64,000 nt of DNA from Diaporthe sp. PMI_573 (Eukaryota > Ascomycota > Sordariomycetes > Diaporthales > Diaporthaceae): assembly GCA_021399435.1 (NCBI GenBank), contig JAJTUP010000015.1:806001-870000 (forward strand), in the 5' to 3' direction. The notes below the pieces were generated by a model that searched no databases, was not told the DNA's origin, and worked only from the letters and a program-made list of their open reading frames with translations. Both the position numbers and the translations under genes were made by a program. Positions 20,938 to 33,990 of the stretch are shown piece by piece; the stretch's first letter is position 1; each line of letters starts with the position of its first letter.

Positions 20938-22819
20938 AGGGTTTTCCCACGACAGGTCAATAAACAGTGATATGAGAGAGGCATGTGTTTTGTGACGCAA
21001 GACCGAGGAGCAGCCCCGATTACGATGACTCCAAACAGAGAGTCAGCACCGGTGGCACTTGAAGGACTGCATGTATTGCCGGCGTTGAGCAGATGGACGC
21101 ACCGACATAGACCATAGAAGCTAGAGCTCAATATATCCCTGGGTCCCCGGGGCCCGGACCTGTTGTATTTGCGTATCTGCCTCTCAACCCAGTTGAGTGC
21201 ATGTTCCAATTCCGCCTTCGCTTGAATCCCAGTGAGCCCTTTCTACCACCAATTGCAATTTGTCCCCAAAGCTTTCAATTGCTGACGCCGCCGTTGAGTC
21301 CACAACTCCGATCCCAATGCTAAACTGCAGCTTGCGATATTGCCCACCAGATGGTAGCCACCAGCCTACTCCGACGATAGCTGCACCCCAAATCGGCACC
21401 AACACCGTCTTAGTAAAGTCCCAAATCAGTTGAGCGTCGCCGCTCCACATTCGATGGATCCGAGTTGGGAGTCGATGGTCGAGAGCCTCGACTGCGCCTC
21501 TCCGGAGGTATACCCAGCGCCGCCCATCGATGTCCGGCGTCCATCAAGCCGACTCAGCCATCCCACAGAACTTTATGCCACAGGGGATTATCCCCCGAGA
21601 GGTTATCCTGTAGAACGCCATCCCACGGGATGTGATTTCCTAGGAAGGGGGGATGATCAATGATTCGGACACTAGACTCGGACCGGCCATATCGTCTAGT
21701 ACCCGGGTGTCCTGTTGAATATCAAGTGTGGATTCGGGCCCGAACGGTCGGACATCATCGACGGGCGGAATAGCGAGATGGTATCTTCCTCGAACAGCGC
21801 CTGCTTGGGGGGTGTCCTTGGTGGCGACGACGTGGTCGACACCCGCGGGACGTCGTCGAAGGGGCTCCCGTGGCCGGCGAACCTCATCGGCCGCGCACTC
21901 TTCTTGGAGCTTCTGTTCTTGAATTTGTTCCTCATTCTTCGCCACCAACCCATCTTGGCTCAGATCATGAACTGGGCTTCTTTGTCTGCAACGTTTGGAC
22001 TCAAAAGAGGTACGAACCGAAGATGGCCACGGTGCGTCCGATGGCAGACCAGCTCGCGTGAAAGAAACTGAAGAGGAGAATTCGACAGATGATGAGATGC
22101 CAATCCGCAGGGTCCGGAATGAGCAGCGCAGCTCAGCGCAGCCAGCGCTGCTGAAATCGCAGTTTCGTGGTGTTTACACAGCCACGCATGAATGCGTTGT
22201 CCCGCTTTGCCAGGGTCTCCCCTTCGGAACTGAAGGGAGTTTCGTTGCGGAAGCCTCGTCTTGGGGTTTTGCCACCACGCCTCGCGTGTCCCGGAAATCT
22301 AGCCTGTGTGACCTGGAAGGACGAACCCGGGCTTGTGTGAATCTAAGCTTTGGCAGACCCCTTCGAGCCCTTGTATTATCTGACAAGCCACGAATCGCAT
22401 TCTGGGTGCATTGATACAACAGCGTGGCTTGGCCAGAGGAGTCTGGATGCATATTCGACTCAGGGGTGAGCTCCAGACAAGCGGAGAATTTGGAGCGGGA
22501 CGGTTTCCGACTTGTTTCGCTGGTCGATCTCGTAGGCTTTGCGTGACAAGCGAACGATAATAGGCAACCCGACACGGCCGAGTCGAAATACTCTGGCTCT
22601 AATTGTGCCATGTATGCATTAGCACCAAATTTGACAGCGTCGCACTGCGTTTCTCCTGGAGTGTCAATCAGCGACTTCCCCTCACGGTCCCAGCTGTCGT
22701 TGATATTCTAATCCCGTATCGACTGACTGTGCATACCACCCTCCATTTGGGCAATGCCTACGAGAAAGAGCAATCTCGAAAGCTAGAAGCGTGTATAGTG
22801 GCATGTTACCTGCCGGACC
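20938..22819. other. Intergenic region with only weak ORFs
   Basis: 1.9 kb. ORFs at 21184-21450 (minus, hydrophobic segment) and 22174-22611 (minus, 145 codons) have no recognisable motif. The 21696-21953 ORF is listed separately. Confidence 0.35.
21696..21953 (-). CDS. Possible small basic protein, 85 residues
   Basis: An ATG ending at 21953 opens an 85-codon frame: a very basic N-terminus (MGWWRRMRNKFKNRSSKKSA), a Ser/Thr/Pro-rich middle (RVSTTSSPPRTPPK) and no membrane segment. Third codon positions are G/C rich. No homologue is known to me and no intron is needed. It could be the start of a longer spliced gene or a chance frame. Reported only as a candidate. Confidence 0.22.
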   Translation of the reverse strand: MGWWRRMRNKFKNRSSKKSARPMRFAGHGSPFDDVPRVSTTSSPPRTPPKQALFEEDTISLFRPSMMSDRSGPNPHLIFNRTPGY

Positions 22820-25368
22820 TCACCAAAAAAAGAAGTCATCCGGCTGGAGCATATTGTCCATCCACACCAAAGGGTTCATGCTTTCACGTCTATTTCGACC
22901 AGCCCCCAGGCCGTCTGAAGCCACATGATTGGACATTTGACCCGGATCACCACCTTGTTGCTGCTGAGTGGTCAAATCGGACACGGTAATGCCGAGCATT
23001 GACAAACACGAATCCATCTCTGCGTTGGCGTGGATCTGCTCTGCCCCGCCGTGAGTTGTGCGGATGTCGACATACTGCAGTGCCACGTTGTAAAGGGCAT
23101 GGAAGAGTCGTTGCATCTTAGCTACCGGTCCTGAGCCGGGTGCGGCCAAACTGAGCAGCGTATTGAAGTCGTGAAGACGAGCCAAGTCGGAACGATTGAG
23201 TGTCTCAATCGAGTTGCAAAACATGACGATGAAAGGTATTGGAGAGTATAAAAGGATGCTGTAATACTTAGCAGTGGGCATCAAGGCTATCAATTCTCAT
23301 TTTGAACTCACTTGTATGCAATTGCTGGAACATGTCCAGTGTCATTCTGCATCAGCTTCAAAAAGCCGTGCAGTCGCTCCAGAGTTGCCCGGGCCTTGTC
23401 CATGCACTGCTCACTGAAGGTTGAAGACATTGATACGCGCGGAGCAGCTCGATAAACCAACGTAAGGAGCGACATGTGGGCGATATCATGTGATCGGAGA
23501 AGGAGCAAGTTTGAATGTATAATTCCCACGCCAGTATTCAGTCTTTCTACGGTTTTCTATATTACCCAATGTCAGTGTCTTCCAGTGGGAGGTCCTCATC
23601 AACGCGGTAAGGACACTCACGATTGAGGCTTCTATTTCCTCGCCTAATTCGCCCAGTTGGTTTTCCAGGATCTGTACACGCGAGTACCGAGTCTGGTCTG
23701 GCAAGACGAGAGATGTCGAGCTGTATAGAAGCTCGTGTATATTCCCTTGACAACGAGCAATCTTCACACCCAGAGCCAACAGCGACATCAGCCCCTGGCC
23801 TGACGCCTGATTACCGGGCGTGGATTCCGGCAGAGGGATGGTCACATCCCAGTCTTGGATAGTAGATGCCCGGCCAAGACGAAGTGACAAGCCCTTGTCC
23901 ATGACGTACAGGAACCAGAAGAGGTTCTGCTTGTGGCTCAATTCTCCTTTGGAGTCATCGCTCTTGCGTCCGATGTGGTGATAACCCAGGGTTTGGCACA
24001 GTTCGGAGGCTTTAGTGACCAAAGTCCACGCCAGATGTGGCTGTGAGATGTCGAGAGAGTAATATGTCTGAATTTTATGGTCAGTCCGAGGGTATATCTC
24101 ATCACTCAAGTAGTACTTACACCACAGAGAAGAGCGACAATTGTTCCAACAGTGGGTGGCAAGTAAAGCGGCAGATTCGAAAGGCCGGTATCAATATTAT
24201 TACGACACATGCCTGCGAATTGAAGGCAATTTTCCCGTTCCGCTTCCGTGACATAAGAAGAGTATGCTTGGAAGAGATAATGAAGACCAACATTTACCGT
24301 GATAAAATCGGTCTCAGAATATTGCTGCGAAAAGTAAACACCAAGACTCAGATCTGCAAGGTTGTCTATTTGGAAGAAGTGAAACAGTCCCGAGGTCCTC
24401 ATTATGTCTTGATCTGAACAAGAAAGGGCGTCAGTCAATTCTTGTATCTCACTTTAAAGAGGACAGAGATTGATAGTGCGCCTTGAAGAGACAGAAATCT
24501 TGCTGTAGCTTACAGTTGGGGTTGCGAATGACTTCAACGACTTTCTCGATGGGAGGCATTTCAAAACCACGCAGAGAGGGGCGTTGGGTTGGGGTGGCAT
24601 GGGGGTAGGATATCTCGGTGGGCAAACCGGATGGTCCAAAAGACCTGATAGTATCCTTCAATTCGTCGAAAAATTTGCGCATCTCTAGGTTGTGGCTCAT
24701 CGAAGGGTCGGTTGTTAAGGTCCTTTGAATAATATCACGGGCGAATTCAGAGTGTGCAGCCATGGTGGAGTCGGACTGGCTGCCGGGAATGATGTTGGTG
24801 ACCTGAGGTGTGAACGAGCGGCCAGGCGGTCTTTCTGCACTTGGAAGGGCACCTTCAGGAGTGTGTGCTGTCTTTTTGGGTGAATGGCTTTGCGTAGGCG
24901 AGCTGTTCTTCAATTCCTCGAGCATTTCCACGATATCGTCCAGCCGGCGATCCATGCGATCGAGCTTCTTCTCACTATCGTGTGGAGTGTAAGCAAAGGA
25001 AATACAGCATTAGATCCAGGGCTTACTATTGGGGAGTAAGCAGAATCCGTGTGCGTTTCTCCCTTGATTGACCGGCGGTAAACGTGCATACTAGGCCAGC
25101 ACGAGAGCAATGAGCGCAAGGTGATTCCTTGTTGCATCGTATCTGGTAATTTTCATGTTTCAGTACAGAGTAGCTGCGATTGAGGAAAGAATGTACCTTG
25201 CGTTCATGACAAGCATCGCACTGGGTACGTCCCTCAGTCAGCAAAAGAGTATCATTGCACATCAGATCAGTTAGAGCTTACAGCGCGGCGACTCCTAGCA
25301 TCGGGCGGACCAGATCGGGGCTCAAGGGAATCTTCGTGGACACTAGTCCCAGTCGGGTGATCAGCCAT
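22820..25368 (-). CDS. Zn2Cys6 transcription factor with fungal-specific transcription factor domain
   Basis: Eight exons: 25282-25368, 25197-25220, 25027-25142, 24514-24974, 24121-24413, 23621-24067, 23312-23556, 22820-23258; seven introns of 52-100 nt, phases all consistent, 703 residues. The binuclear zinc cluster C-x2-C-x6-C-x5-C-x2-C-x6-C spans residues 30-56 (RRACDACHERKIRC...) and is split by a 24-nt exon 2. A short coiled coil follows (EKKLDRMDRRLDDIVEMLEEL), which normally dimerises these factors. The Fungal_trans domain is marked by TYYSLDISQPHLAWTLVTKASELCQTLGYH starting near residue 328. The gene is divergent from the MDR transporter at 25920, with 551 bp between starts, so it probably controls that gene. 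Ligand unknown. Confidence 0.92.
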
Positions 25369-25919
25369 ATCGTACTTGAGGAACATAAGAGCGAATCAAA
25401 GTTATCTTGTTTCGCTCGACGCTGTTGTGAATGGATGATGAAAGGAGAGGACATCGGATCGAGGAGAAGTCGGCCCCGAGAAATAAGTTGGCGATGCTGC
25501 TAGTGATCCAGATGGGCCCATATATTCGCTTGCGTCGACGAATCAGGTTATACGCTGAAAATACCGTTCGGCGGCCGAGTTCGCCGTCCGCCGCACCCCA
25601 TCCCGTGCTTGTGACTTTCTCACACCCAGGCCAGTTGAGATGGGTAATCTGGAAATGAACTCAGCAGACTTTATTTTCTCCTATTTCCCCCTTCTGTTTA
25701 CAATACTTAAGCCTTCTATTACCCGGACAATCTTTTGACCACCCATCATCCGTGCTGTCTGCACACTTCTTTTCGTTCTTCCTTGTGGCCTACCTGCATT
25801 GTCTCTCCAATTGAGACGTAATATTAATCTACCTGTACATGTACATGTGTATTCAAATTATCCCACTGCTCTGGTATCTCGCCATTACGTGCTGAAGGTT
25901 ACGAGTCATCTCAAAAGTC
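25369..25919. promoter_or_regulatory. Divergent promoter between Zn2Cys6 factor and ABC transporter
   Basis: 551 bp between the two start codons. It contains the CGG inverted repeat at 25569-25593 and an alternating GTACATGTACATGT tract near 25835-25848. Both genes must be driven from here. Confidence 0.6.
25569..25593. promoter_or_regulatory. Candidate Zn2Cys6 operator: CGGCGG-N13-CCGCCG inverted repeat
   Basis: CGGCGG at 25569-25574 and CCGCCG at 25588-25593 form a perfect inverted repeat with a 13-bp spacer that itself holds CCG triplets. Zn2Cys6 dimers typically bind CGG half-sites in inverted, everted or direct arrangement. The site is ~200 bp from the regulator start and ~330 bp from the transporter start, a fit position to serve both. 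Confidence 0.45.
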
Positions 25920-28900
25920 ATGGCCGTCAACATTGAACCCAAGGAGAAAACGGATCAGGGACTGGAAACACCCCCCGATGCCTCCACTACTGCTATCAGT
26001 CCAGCACTCGTCGCCGAGCTGCCCCAAGAAATGGGCGCATTCCAGGCCTACAAGGTGGGACTGCCTGATACCAAAATACAACAGTATGAGACTGATCGAA
26101 CTCGTCCAGACAATCTTCCGGTATGGGTCAAAGATCGATCACGTGCTTCAAGGCATAGCAGCTGTGGCAGCCGTTGCTTCTGGTGCTGGTATTGCCATGC
26201 AGACCTTGATCTTCGGTAGCTTTATCACGACAATGAACGACTTCGCGGGCGGCGTGTCGTCTGCTTCTGACTTCCGCGGAGAGGCCGGACATCTAGCGTA
26301 AGCCACCGCCTCTAACCTTCTCCCATCGGCAATACCAGTCGAAGATACATTTTCCTGACATCTGCCCAGACTTTACTTCGTCTATCTTGGAATTGCAAGA
26401 TTCGTGCTTTCCTATACGTACAACCTGCTTTTCACATACACAGCCCATCGTACCACTCGCAACATTCGCTGCGACTTTCTTCGTGCTGCCCTACGGCAGG
26501 AGGTTGCTTTCTACGATTTTGGTACTGGCGGCTCTATCGCAACTCAGGCCACTTCAAATGGCCGCTTGATCCAGAGCGGCATCTCCGAGAAGCTTGGTCT
26601 AGCATTCCAGGGCATATCTGCCTTCATAGCCGCCTTCGTCGTTGCGTTCGCGGTCCAGTGGAAACTCGCCCTCATCTGCCTGTGTATCGCCCCGACCACT
26701 CTCCTCATCATGGGAGTAGTCTCGGCTATGCAGACAGGCTTGCTTATAAAATCAATTGGCATCTATATGCGCGCGAACTCCTTCGTCGAAGGGGTCCTGG
26801 GGAGTGTTCGGGCCGTCCACGCCTTCGAGATTAGGGAGAGGCTTGTCCAAAAGTTCAGTGAACAACTAGACCAAGGTCGGCTTGTCGGCAAGAAGCTTTC
26901 CCCCTTGCTGGGTATTATGTTCTCCTCTCAATTCACCATCATTCAACTTGGCTTCGGGCTTGCTTTCTGGCAAGGTGTCCACATGCTTGCAAGTGGGGAG
27001 ATCGAGGACTCCGGGAAAATTTTCACGTAAGCGTTTACTTCCCGTCCTGCTGCCTTAACTACCTTACCTTACTGATTGGTTGAATTGTGCACAGTGTGTT
27101 GATGTCGATTATTCTTGCCTCCACCAACTTGACGTCGCTTGCCCCCCATTTTGTAGACTTCAGCCAGGCCGCATCTGCTGCTTCCAAACTGTTCAGTCTC
27201 ATCGACCGCACATCTGCTATTGATTCTTTGAGCACGGCCGGTGAGAGGCCGTCGGAAGTTAATGGTATTATTGAATTGAATAATGTGAGATTTGCTTATC
27301 CCACCAGGCCGGACACAACTGTTCTGCAAGACTTTTCTCTCAAGATCCCTGCAGGCAAAGTGACTGCCCTAGTGGTAAGTATCACCTTCCGGAGTTCAAC
27401 ATGCCTCAGAAGCTGATATATTCGATTGTAGGGTCCTTCTGGCTCGGGAAAGAGCACCATCATTGGACTGCTTGAGCGATGGTATAATCCACTTTCTGGT
27501 TCCATTAAGCTAGACGGTCGCCCGCTTGATCATTACAACCTCAACTGGCTTCGCATGTCGGCGCGCCTTGTGCAACAGGTAAGTTTTAAGCTTTGATAAT
27601 TACGAGGAAAGATTTGCAAGGCTGAAGTCAGGCTCAGGAACCGGTCTTGTTTCGGGGAACGATATTCGACAATATCAAGCAGGGCCTAGTCGGCACTCAA
27701 TGGGAAGAAGCTCCCAGGGAGCAGCTAATGCAGAAAGTTCAAGAGGCTGCGAAAATATCATTCGCGCACGACTTCATCACTGAGCTTCCCGATGGTTATG
27801 ACACTGAGATTGGACAGCGTGGCGGGCTCCTTTCCGGAGGACAGCGCCAACGCATCGCCATTGCTCGCAGCGTCATTTCTGAACCCAAGATCCTCCTTCT
27901 TGACGAAGCCACGAGTGCGCTTGACCCCCAGGCTGAGGCCGTAGTTCAGCAAGCTCTCGATCGGGCTTCTGAAGGCCGCACCACGATTGTTATCGCCCAT
28001 AAGCTTGCCACCATCCGCAGGGCGGACAATATTGTCGTCATGAGCAAGGGCCGAATTGTAGAACAAGGGGACCATGACTCCCTGCTTGCTAACAACAACG
28101 TCTATGCCAAGCTTGTGCGGATCCAAAGTCTCACAGTCGGAGCAAATGAAGACGCAGAGTCTATCGCCCTCACCGACAAAGAGAGTGATGATGAGGCTGA
28201 GACAAATGCAGGCGGCGAGCTTGACAAACCGCTCACTCGTTATCCGTCTTCGGTCCAGGAGCTCATGGAGAGGAAGAAAGATCAGTATAAATACGACCTT
28301 CACAAACAGTTGGGCATCTTGGCGGTCATCCACCGGCTTGTTAAAGAGACTCCAGGAGCCACTTGGTCGTATGTCTTCGCTGTGCTTGGTGTATTAGGGG
28401 GAGGTTAGTTCACATGGATTCCTGTGGCCAGTGCTAAATTTCTGACGCAGTTCTAGCGACCGCTTATCCCGCCCAGGTAATCCTCATTTCCAAAGTGGTC
28501 ACGGTGTTCAACTATCCCGAGCCCAAGCTCACCGATGACGGAGACTTCTTTTCGTCGATGTTCATCGTCCTAGCCGCCGGCTGCCTCTTATCTTACTTCT
28601 CGCTCGGATACGCAACAAACAACATCGCACAGCAGCTCAATTACAAGTATAGGAAACAGGTGTTCCATGACATGATCCACCAGGACATACAATTCTTCGA
28701 TCGAGCAGAGAATAGCACCGGTGCTTTGGCCAGTCGGGCGGACTCTTGTCCTCAATCTATCCTTGAGCTGATGGGATTCAACATAGCCCTGATAAGCATC
28801 TCGGTGCTCAATCTCGGGGCATGCAGCATTCTCGCTTTGGCGTACAGCTGGAAGCTTGGTCTGGTCGTCGTCCTAGCTGGGCTGCCGCCTACGGTCATTG

Positions 28901-30365
28901 TCGGCCTTCTCAAGATTCGTTTCGACGCGAAGCTCGATCGCGATAATTCTAAGCGTTACTCAACCAGTGCGGCCATCGCCTCTGAGGCTGTAACCGCAAT
29001 TCGAACAGTCTCCTCGCTAGGTATTGAGAAATCTGTCCTGTTGCAATATGGGACAGAGTTAGATCGTGCTGTTTCGGAGTCGAGGTCACCACTATGCCAG
29101 CTCATGATCTGGTTTGCCATGATGCAGGCTATAGAGTATTGGTTCATGGCTCTCGGTTTCTGGTAAATCTATCCCACGACCCAGCGCCATTATGACACAC
29201 CTTCCTCACCAACTTCCGCTAGGTACGGCTGCCGACTACTCTCTCTTCATGAGGTTGAGTTGGACGCATTCCTCATTGCCTTCCTCGGCGTCTTCTTCGC
29301 AGGCCAAGCGTCCTCGGCCTTATTCCAGTTCTCAACTAGTAAGAGGGAAAGAATGTTTGAACCGTGCTAAGATCCTGTCACACTCACCACCGTTGCTAGG
29401 TATTACCAAGGGCGTGAATGCGGCCAACTATGTCTTTTGGCTCAACAGTCTACAGCCAAATGTTCGACCTACAGCTGAAAACCAGGCCCGTGGTCCTACT
29501 AGTGGATATTGTGTAGATCTCAAAGATGTCCGCTTCTCTTATCCGTTGCGGCCCGAGATTCCAGTCCTGAGAGGTTTAAATCTTAAAGTATGTTTCCACA
29601 ACCCAATTACTGGAACGCACCCAATTACCCATTAACCCAGGCATGGCTGACCACTCCCTGTAGGTCAACAAGGGCCAATTCATTGCTCTTGTAGGCGCCT
29701 CTGGATGTGGCAAATCAACTATCATCGGACTGCTCGAACGCTTCTATGACGCGACCACGGGTTCCATTACAGTCGATGGCTCAAGCTTGCCTGCGCTCAA
29801 CCCCCGGCGCTATCGTCGCATCGCCGCCCTCGTCCCACAGGAGCCTGCTCTTTTCGATGGGTCCATCCGTGAGAACGTCGCCTTGGGCATCGACGATACC
29901 GAGCACGACGAGACAGGTTCACCGAAAGACCTCTCAAATACTATTTCTGACGCCACGATCGAGGGTGCACTTCGTTCCGCCAACGCCTGGGACTTTGTCT
30001 CTTCCCTCCCCGAGGGCCTCAACACAGATGTCGGCTCTAATGGCTCTCAACTCTCAGGTGGGCAGCGGCAGCGTATCGGTATTGCACGAGCTCTGGTCCG
30101 CAACCCCAAGATTCTGCTCCTTGACGAGGCAACGAGTGCTCTGGACACCGAGAGCGAGAAGATTGTTCAAAATGCATTGGACGAGGCGGCCAAGGATGGC
30201 GACAGGATTACATTTGCCGTTGCCCACCGTCTCAGTACTATCAAGGGCGCTGACGTTATCTGCGTCTTCCAGCATGGCAAGATCGCGGAGGTTGGGACAC
30301 ACGCCGAGCTTGTCGCACAGGGTGGCATATATCGAGGCATGTGTGAGGCACAAGCTCTTGATTAG
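25920..30365 (+). CDS. ABC-B (MDR/P-glycoprotein type) full-size transporter
   Basis: Ten exons: 25920-26054, 26110-26297, 26370-27026, 27095-27374, 27432-27578, 27638-28403, 28451-29162, 29223-29338, 29400-29587, 29664-30365; nine introns of 47-76 nt in consistent phases, 1296 residues. Order is TMD1-NBD1-TMD2-NBD2. NBD1: Walker [10 protein letters not shown] near residue 421, signature LSGGQRQR near 534, Walker [16 protein letters not shown]2: Walker [10 protein letters not shown] near residue 1074, signature LSGGQRQR, the same Walker B. Both ATP sites look intact. Such pumps export drugs, toxins, pheromones or lipids across the plasma membrane. Divergence from a Zn2Cys6 regulator suggests substrate-induced efflux. 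The first intron is easily missed because its donor is GTGGGA. Confidence 0.95.
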
Positions 30366-31899
30366 GCAAGTGTAGTTCTAATTGTTGCACACAAAGAATG
30401 GGGACCCTCTGGTAATTACACGGCCAATAAAGTACGATTTTATTGGAAGCATAGCACCAAACTTTGACGCGTCCATTCGGGCTGGGCTCGGCGCAGTGCA
30501 GGGCGCCGTAATTCTGAAAAGGTCACCACGTGTATTAAGTTTCACCTTCATTCCAACTATAGGACCATTGTGGCACCTCGAAATATTTATTCAGGTGCTT
30601 GTTCCGACAACGCAAACATGTGCGCTCTCAACGATTGCAAACCTTCAAGGTTGGCAGTCCGATCGGGATCGCGGCGTTATGAGCAGGCATGCCCTCAGAC
30701 CGTCATGCGTCGCGCAGGAATGACAGGGCCAACTGAAAACTCTGATATGTATGCAGATTAAGCATTGATGCGCTTATGGTGCGAAAGCACAGCACACATT
30801 CGCCCCTTGCCCGTGTGTAAGAGTGTCACGCCCGAGACGTCGACTGTGACGGAGCATGCGGGTATGATTCGTCCAACCGCTGAGCAGTCAGAGGTATCGC
30901 CACCCGGAATCTTTTTCGTTTCCCACCTCGCGGATGATCGGGCCATAGCACGGACGCTTCCAAACCGAGAAAGCTACCGTACGCCGCGTCCATCCCAGGA
31001 GTCAGCATCAGCATGGACATTGCCAGCACAACGACCAGGACTCGTCCGAATCATAGGAAACATCTGACTTGACCGGCTGCATTCGGTCTCCCGAGAGGCT
31101 TCCGTCGATGCATCAGTACTGTTTCTGGCTGCAGGTGACGGCTCCCCGAGGTCTGGGAGTCACGGTCATGGTTTTGACATGGGGGTGAATGATACGAGTC
31201 CAAAGTCCGGATATCTCAACTCCGCCCAGACGAGATAACAAAATAATGTCTCTGTTAATAACCTCTCGTCGGTGCCTCTTACGTCACCGAACACGAGGTG
31301 TAGTTGGCTTGCGGCTATAACCGTGGGTCAGGTGCAGACAAACTTGGAGGAGGAAAACTCAATCTCGATGGACTAGTCTTGATATGGCCGCGCGGGGTCC
31401 AGTTCTCGGCAATAAAGGGCGATTCGATGGAACCATGAACGAAAGATAGTGAGGATTGACTTTTCACTGCGTAGCGAATCCACGATCGGTTGTTTTTGCC
31501 CGTGGGGGCCTGTACACTATTCAACGGCAGCTTGATCGCATCGGCATGGTATCCTGGTTGACAGGTCGCTAGTAACCCTTGAATTCTTGGGTCGCTGTCG
31601 CCCACACCCGTTCGAAAAGTTGGAGTCGAGCTCTGAAACTGGGCCGGTTGGCACGTTCAAGGTGCATCCCACGGAGACTCTCCGAACCCAATTTGTACCC
31701 AAAGGCCGTAAAGAAGAAGGCAAAAAGTGAGACACGAGCACGGCATATTGCACGGTGTCTGACTATTGAACGCCGTGGCTTCGCAGGCCTACACTCTGCT
31801 AGTCCAGCCGGTGACTATATCAATATAGCCAGCATGGGTCCTTGATCCACTGAGCTCGACGTTCTTCAGTTCCCTAGTACCTCAGCACAAGTCCCTTCT
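30366..31899. other. Intergenic region, no supported gene
   Basis: 1.5 kb with short conflicting ORFs (for example 30382-30723, 30765-31067, 31315-31605), none with a motif. No repeat or RNA gene recognised. Confidence 0.4.
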
Positions 31900-32673
31900 A
31901 TGTCCGATGACCTTCCTCCTATCCCTGGGCTCTATCCAATCATGAAAAAGACGGACTCTACTGCAGTAACTGCGGGCTCAGGCTCCATTTCCTCAAGCCG
32001 TCGCCATGACAAGGAAAGATCCAGCGGCCGCAGCCGTGACGCTGATCTTGTCGACTATGTCCATGACAGAGACAGGGTTCCTCGCCCTTCTCTAAAGCAC
32101 AGAGAATCGAGCCGCGAGGGCAGGCGTCGCCACGAATACCGCTACTACGAGCCGCAGCCGGGCCGTGAACGCGTCCGCAGCGAGGAACGCCGAAGCCCAG
32201 GCAACTCGGCAAGGCCGATGAAGCCAAACAGCCCCGACACAAACGGAGACTCCGAAAGGTCTGCTCCGAAAGAGTCCAGGGGCAGGAGGAGGCACACTTC
32301 GGAAAGGTCAAGCGAGACCCGCAGCCGGAGCGAGGACAGGCGTGACGACCGGCGTGGTGACCGGCATGGCGACCGGCGTGGGAGCCGACGGCCCAGCGAC
32401 GATAGCCACGGGAGGAGGCGGTCGGCCGCGGCGAACTTTGGCAAGGCCGCTCTGGCCGCTGGTGCTATGGAAGCTGTCAAGCAAAAGGGACGCAAGGAAC
32501 GGGAGACTGACGCCTGGAAGAGGGTTGCCACCGCTGCCATTGGAGCTGCTGCCATTGATGCTGCTGCAGGAAAGGCCAGAGGCAAAGACCCCAGGGACAG
32601 AGGCAAGGGGTCCCTTATCGGGGCGTCCATTGGAGGCTTGGTCTTGGACAGTCTTGTCAACAAGGTGCGATGA
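31900..32673 (+). CDS. Arg/Ser/Asp-rich low-complexity protein with glycine/alanine-zipper C-terminus
   Basis: Single exon, 257 residues from ATG 31900 (MSDDLPPIPGLYPIMKK...). Residues ~35-185 are a disordered stretch rich in RS, RD and ER dipeptides, with short repeats of the type RRGDRHGDRRGSRR, resembling RS-domain proteins. The C-terminal ~70 residues are different: Ala/Gly-rich helices (AAANFGKAALAAGAMEAVKQ, VATAAIGAAAIDAAAGKARG, KGSLIGASIGGLVLDSLVNK) with small residues at regular spacing, as in glycine-zipper or DUF3824-like fungal proteins. No RNA-binding domain is visible. The role is unknown; nuclear or membrane-associated location are both possible. Confidence 0.75.
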   Translation: MSDDLPPIPGLYPIMKKTDSTAVTAGSGSISSSRRHDKERSSGRSRDADLVDYVHDRDRVPRPSLKHRESSREGRRRHEYRYYEPQPGRERVRSEERRSPGNSARPMKPNSPDTNGDSERSAPKESRGRRRHTSERSSETRSRSEDRRDDRRGDRHGDRRGSRRPSDDSHGRRRSAAANFGKAALAAGAMEAVKQKGRKERETDAWKRVATAAIGAAAIDAAAGKARGKDPRDRGKGSLIGASIGGLVLDSLVNKVR

Positions 32674-33990
32674 TGTCTCCGGTGGGAGTGGCTGGCACGA
32701 TACAAGTACGACGGTACCATGTATAAATGGGACGTGATTCTTAAGTAGAAAGTTCTAATAATCCTGCAGAGGAGTTTGAGGTTTGGTTATTAGCTGGTTC
32801 CATTTGATATTGCAATAAAAGTTCATTCTGTGCTTTCTCACGCCGAAAGCGCTTTTATTTTGTTGTATCAAACACCCGAAAAAGCACAGCCAAACCCTTC
32901 AAGGTTTTCCATTGGGCCTGGCTCACAGAGCAGGAGACATGATGCACAAGACGGACCACATTGTGCTTTTATCGGCTTTAGGGTCACCATGGATCTTCCA
33001 CTGCCTACCTTCTTGTTGCGAAGAAATTTTGGTCGTTTCCACATTCTTCCGAGCTGGCATCTACTGCCACAGGCCTCCACGTTTGAATCATGTCTCCGAC
33101 TCATTCTTGCCCAGATTGCTCTATTACGACAGATTCAGCTGCAATCCTCCAGTAAGAGCGCTGCATGCGGCATGCACAAGTTCTGCAAGATCATCATGAT
33201 TCCCAGTCGTGGATCTCTATGTTTACTTGATGTGGAACACTGGCATAGTTCCTTCCCGTTTGTGTTTCAATCGGTCTTGTGATCAACAGACCACACCTCA
33301 CCACCATGAAGCCAAAGGATTTGAGGAAGTATGTGTGTTGCCGGATAATTCAGTTGCGAAACTCTCTAAGCTTAATCAGACCTTACTCAACTCTGCCAAC
33401 AAGAGCTGTCAGACATGATTGTGATGGAGACGATATCAGCGTGAAAGTTCGGGTTGAAAATTCCGAACGTAGCTGTGTACTCCGGGCTGAGATAGCTCTT
33501 GATTCGACCAGGGGTTGGTCAATATAGACCACCGCATTCTGAGCATGGGCAAACCGGAAACGGCGGATTCTCAGTTGGAGATCGCCATGTTAATAGCATG
33601 ACATCCTGCTGGCAATTCAGATGAGACTCCAATATTCAAATTAGTCGACGGAGTTTCTCCAAAGATATTCGGTTTCATAGGCTGGTCCCAGATGTAAGCA
33701 TGGACAAGCTCCTCTCGTCGACGTGAATGTTGCTCAGAGGGCGATGGAAGCCCTCATTTGAGATGATATATTGTCTTGATACTTATCGAAGTTTGCAGGA
33801 ACCTCCTCCACGATCATAGGAGCAGAGGAAAAGAGAACAGAGGAGTCGGGCCACGATGTACACTCAATCGATATCTCCTGAATTGACGAAAGTAAACGCT
33901 TCAATAAATTTCTCACCAGTCATGCCATCGTAGGATGTGATTTGATGCATACAGCTGCGGTGTGATTCACAGAAACACGTGAATCTCAAC
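32674..33990. other. Intergenic region, no supported gene
   Basis: 1.3 kb with short ORFs without motifs, including a minus-strand 60-codon ORF at 33734-33916 just downstream of the PDI-like gene that does not splice convincingly to it. Confidence 0.4.

Noticed and set aside
22174..22611. 145-codon minus ORF with ATG
   Set aside because: Ser/Arg-rich peptide without motif or splice partners; lies between the peroxiredoxin and transcription-factor genes with no sign of conservation.
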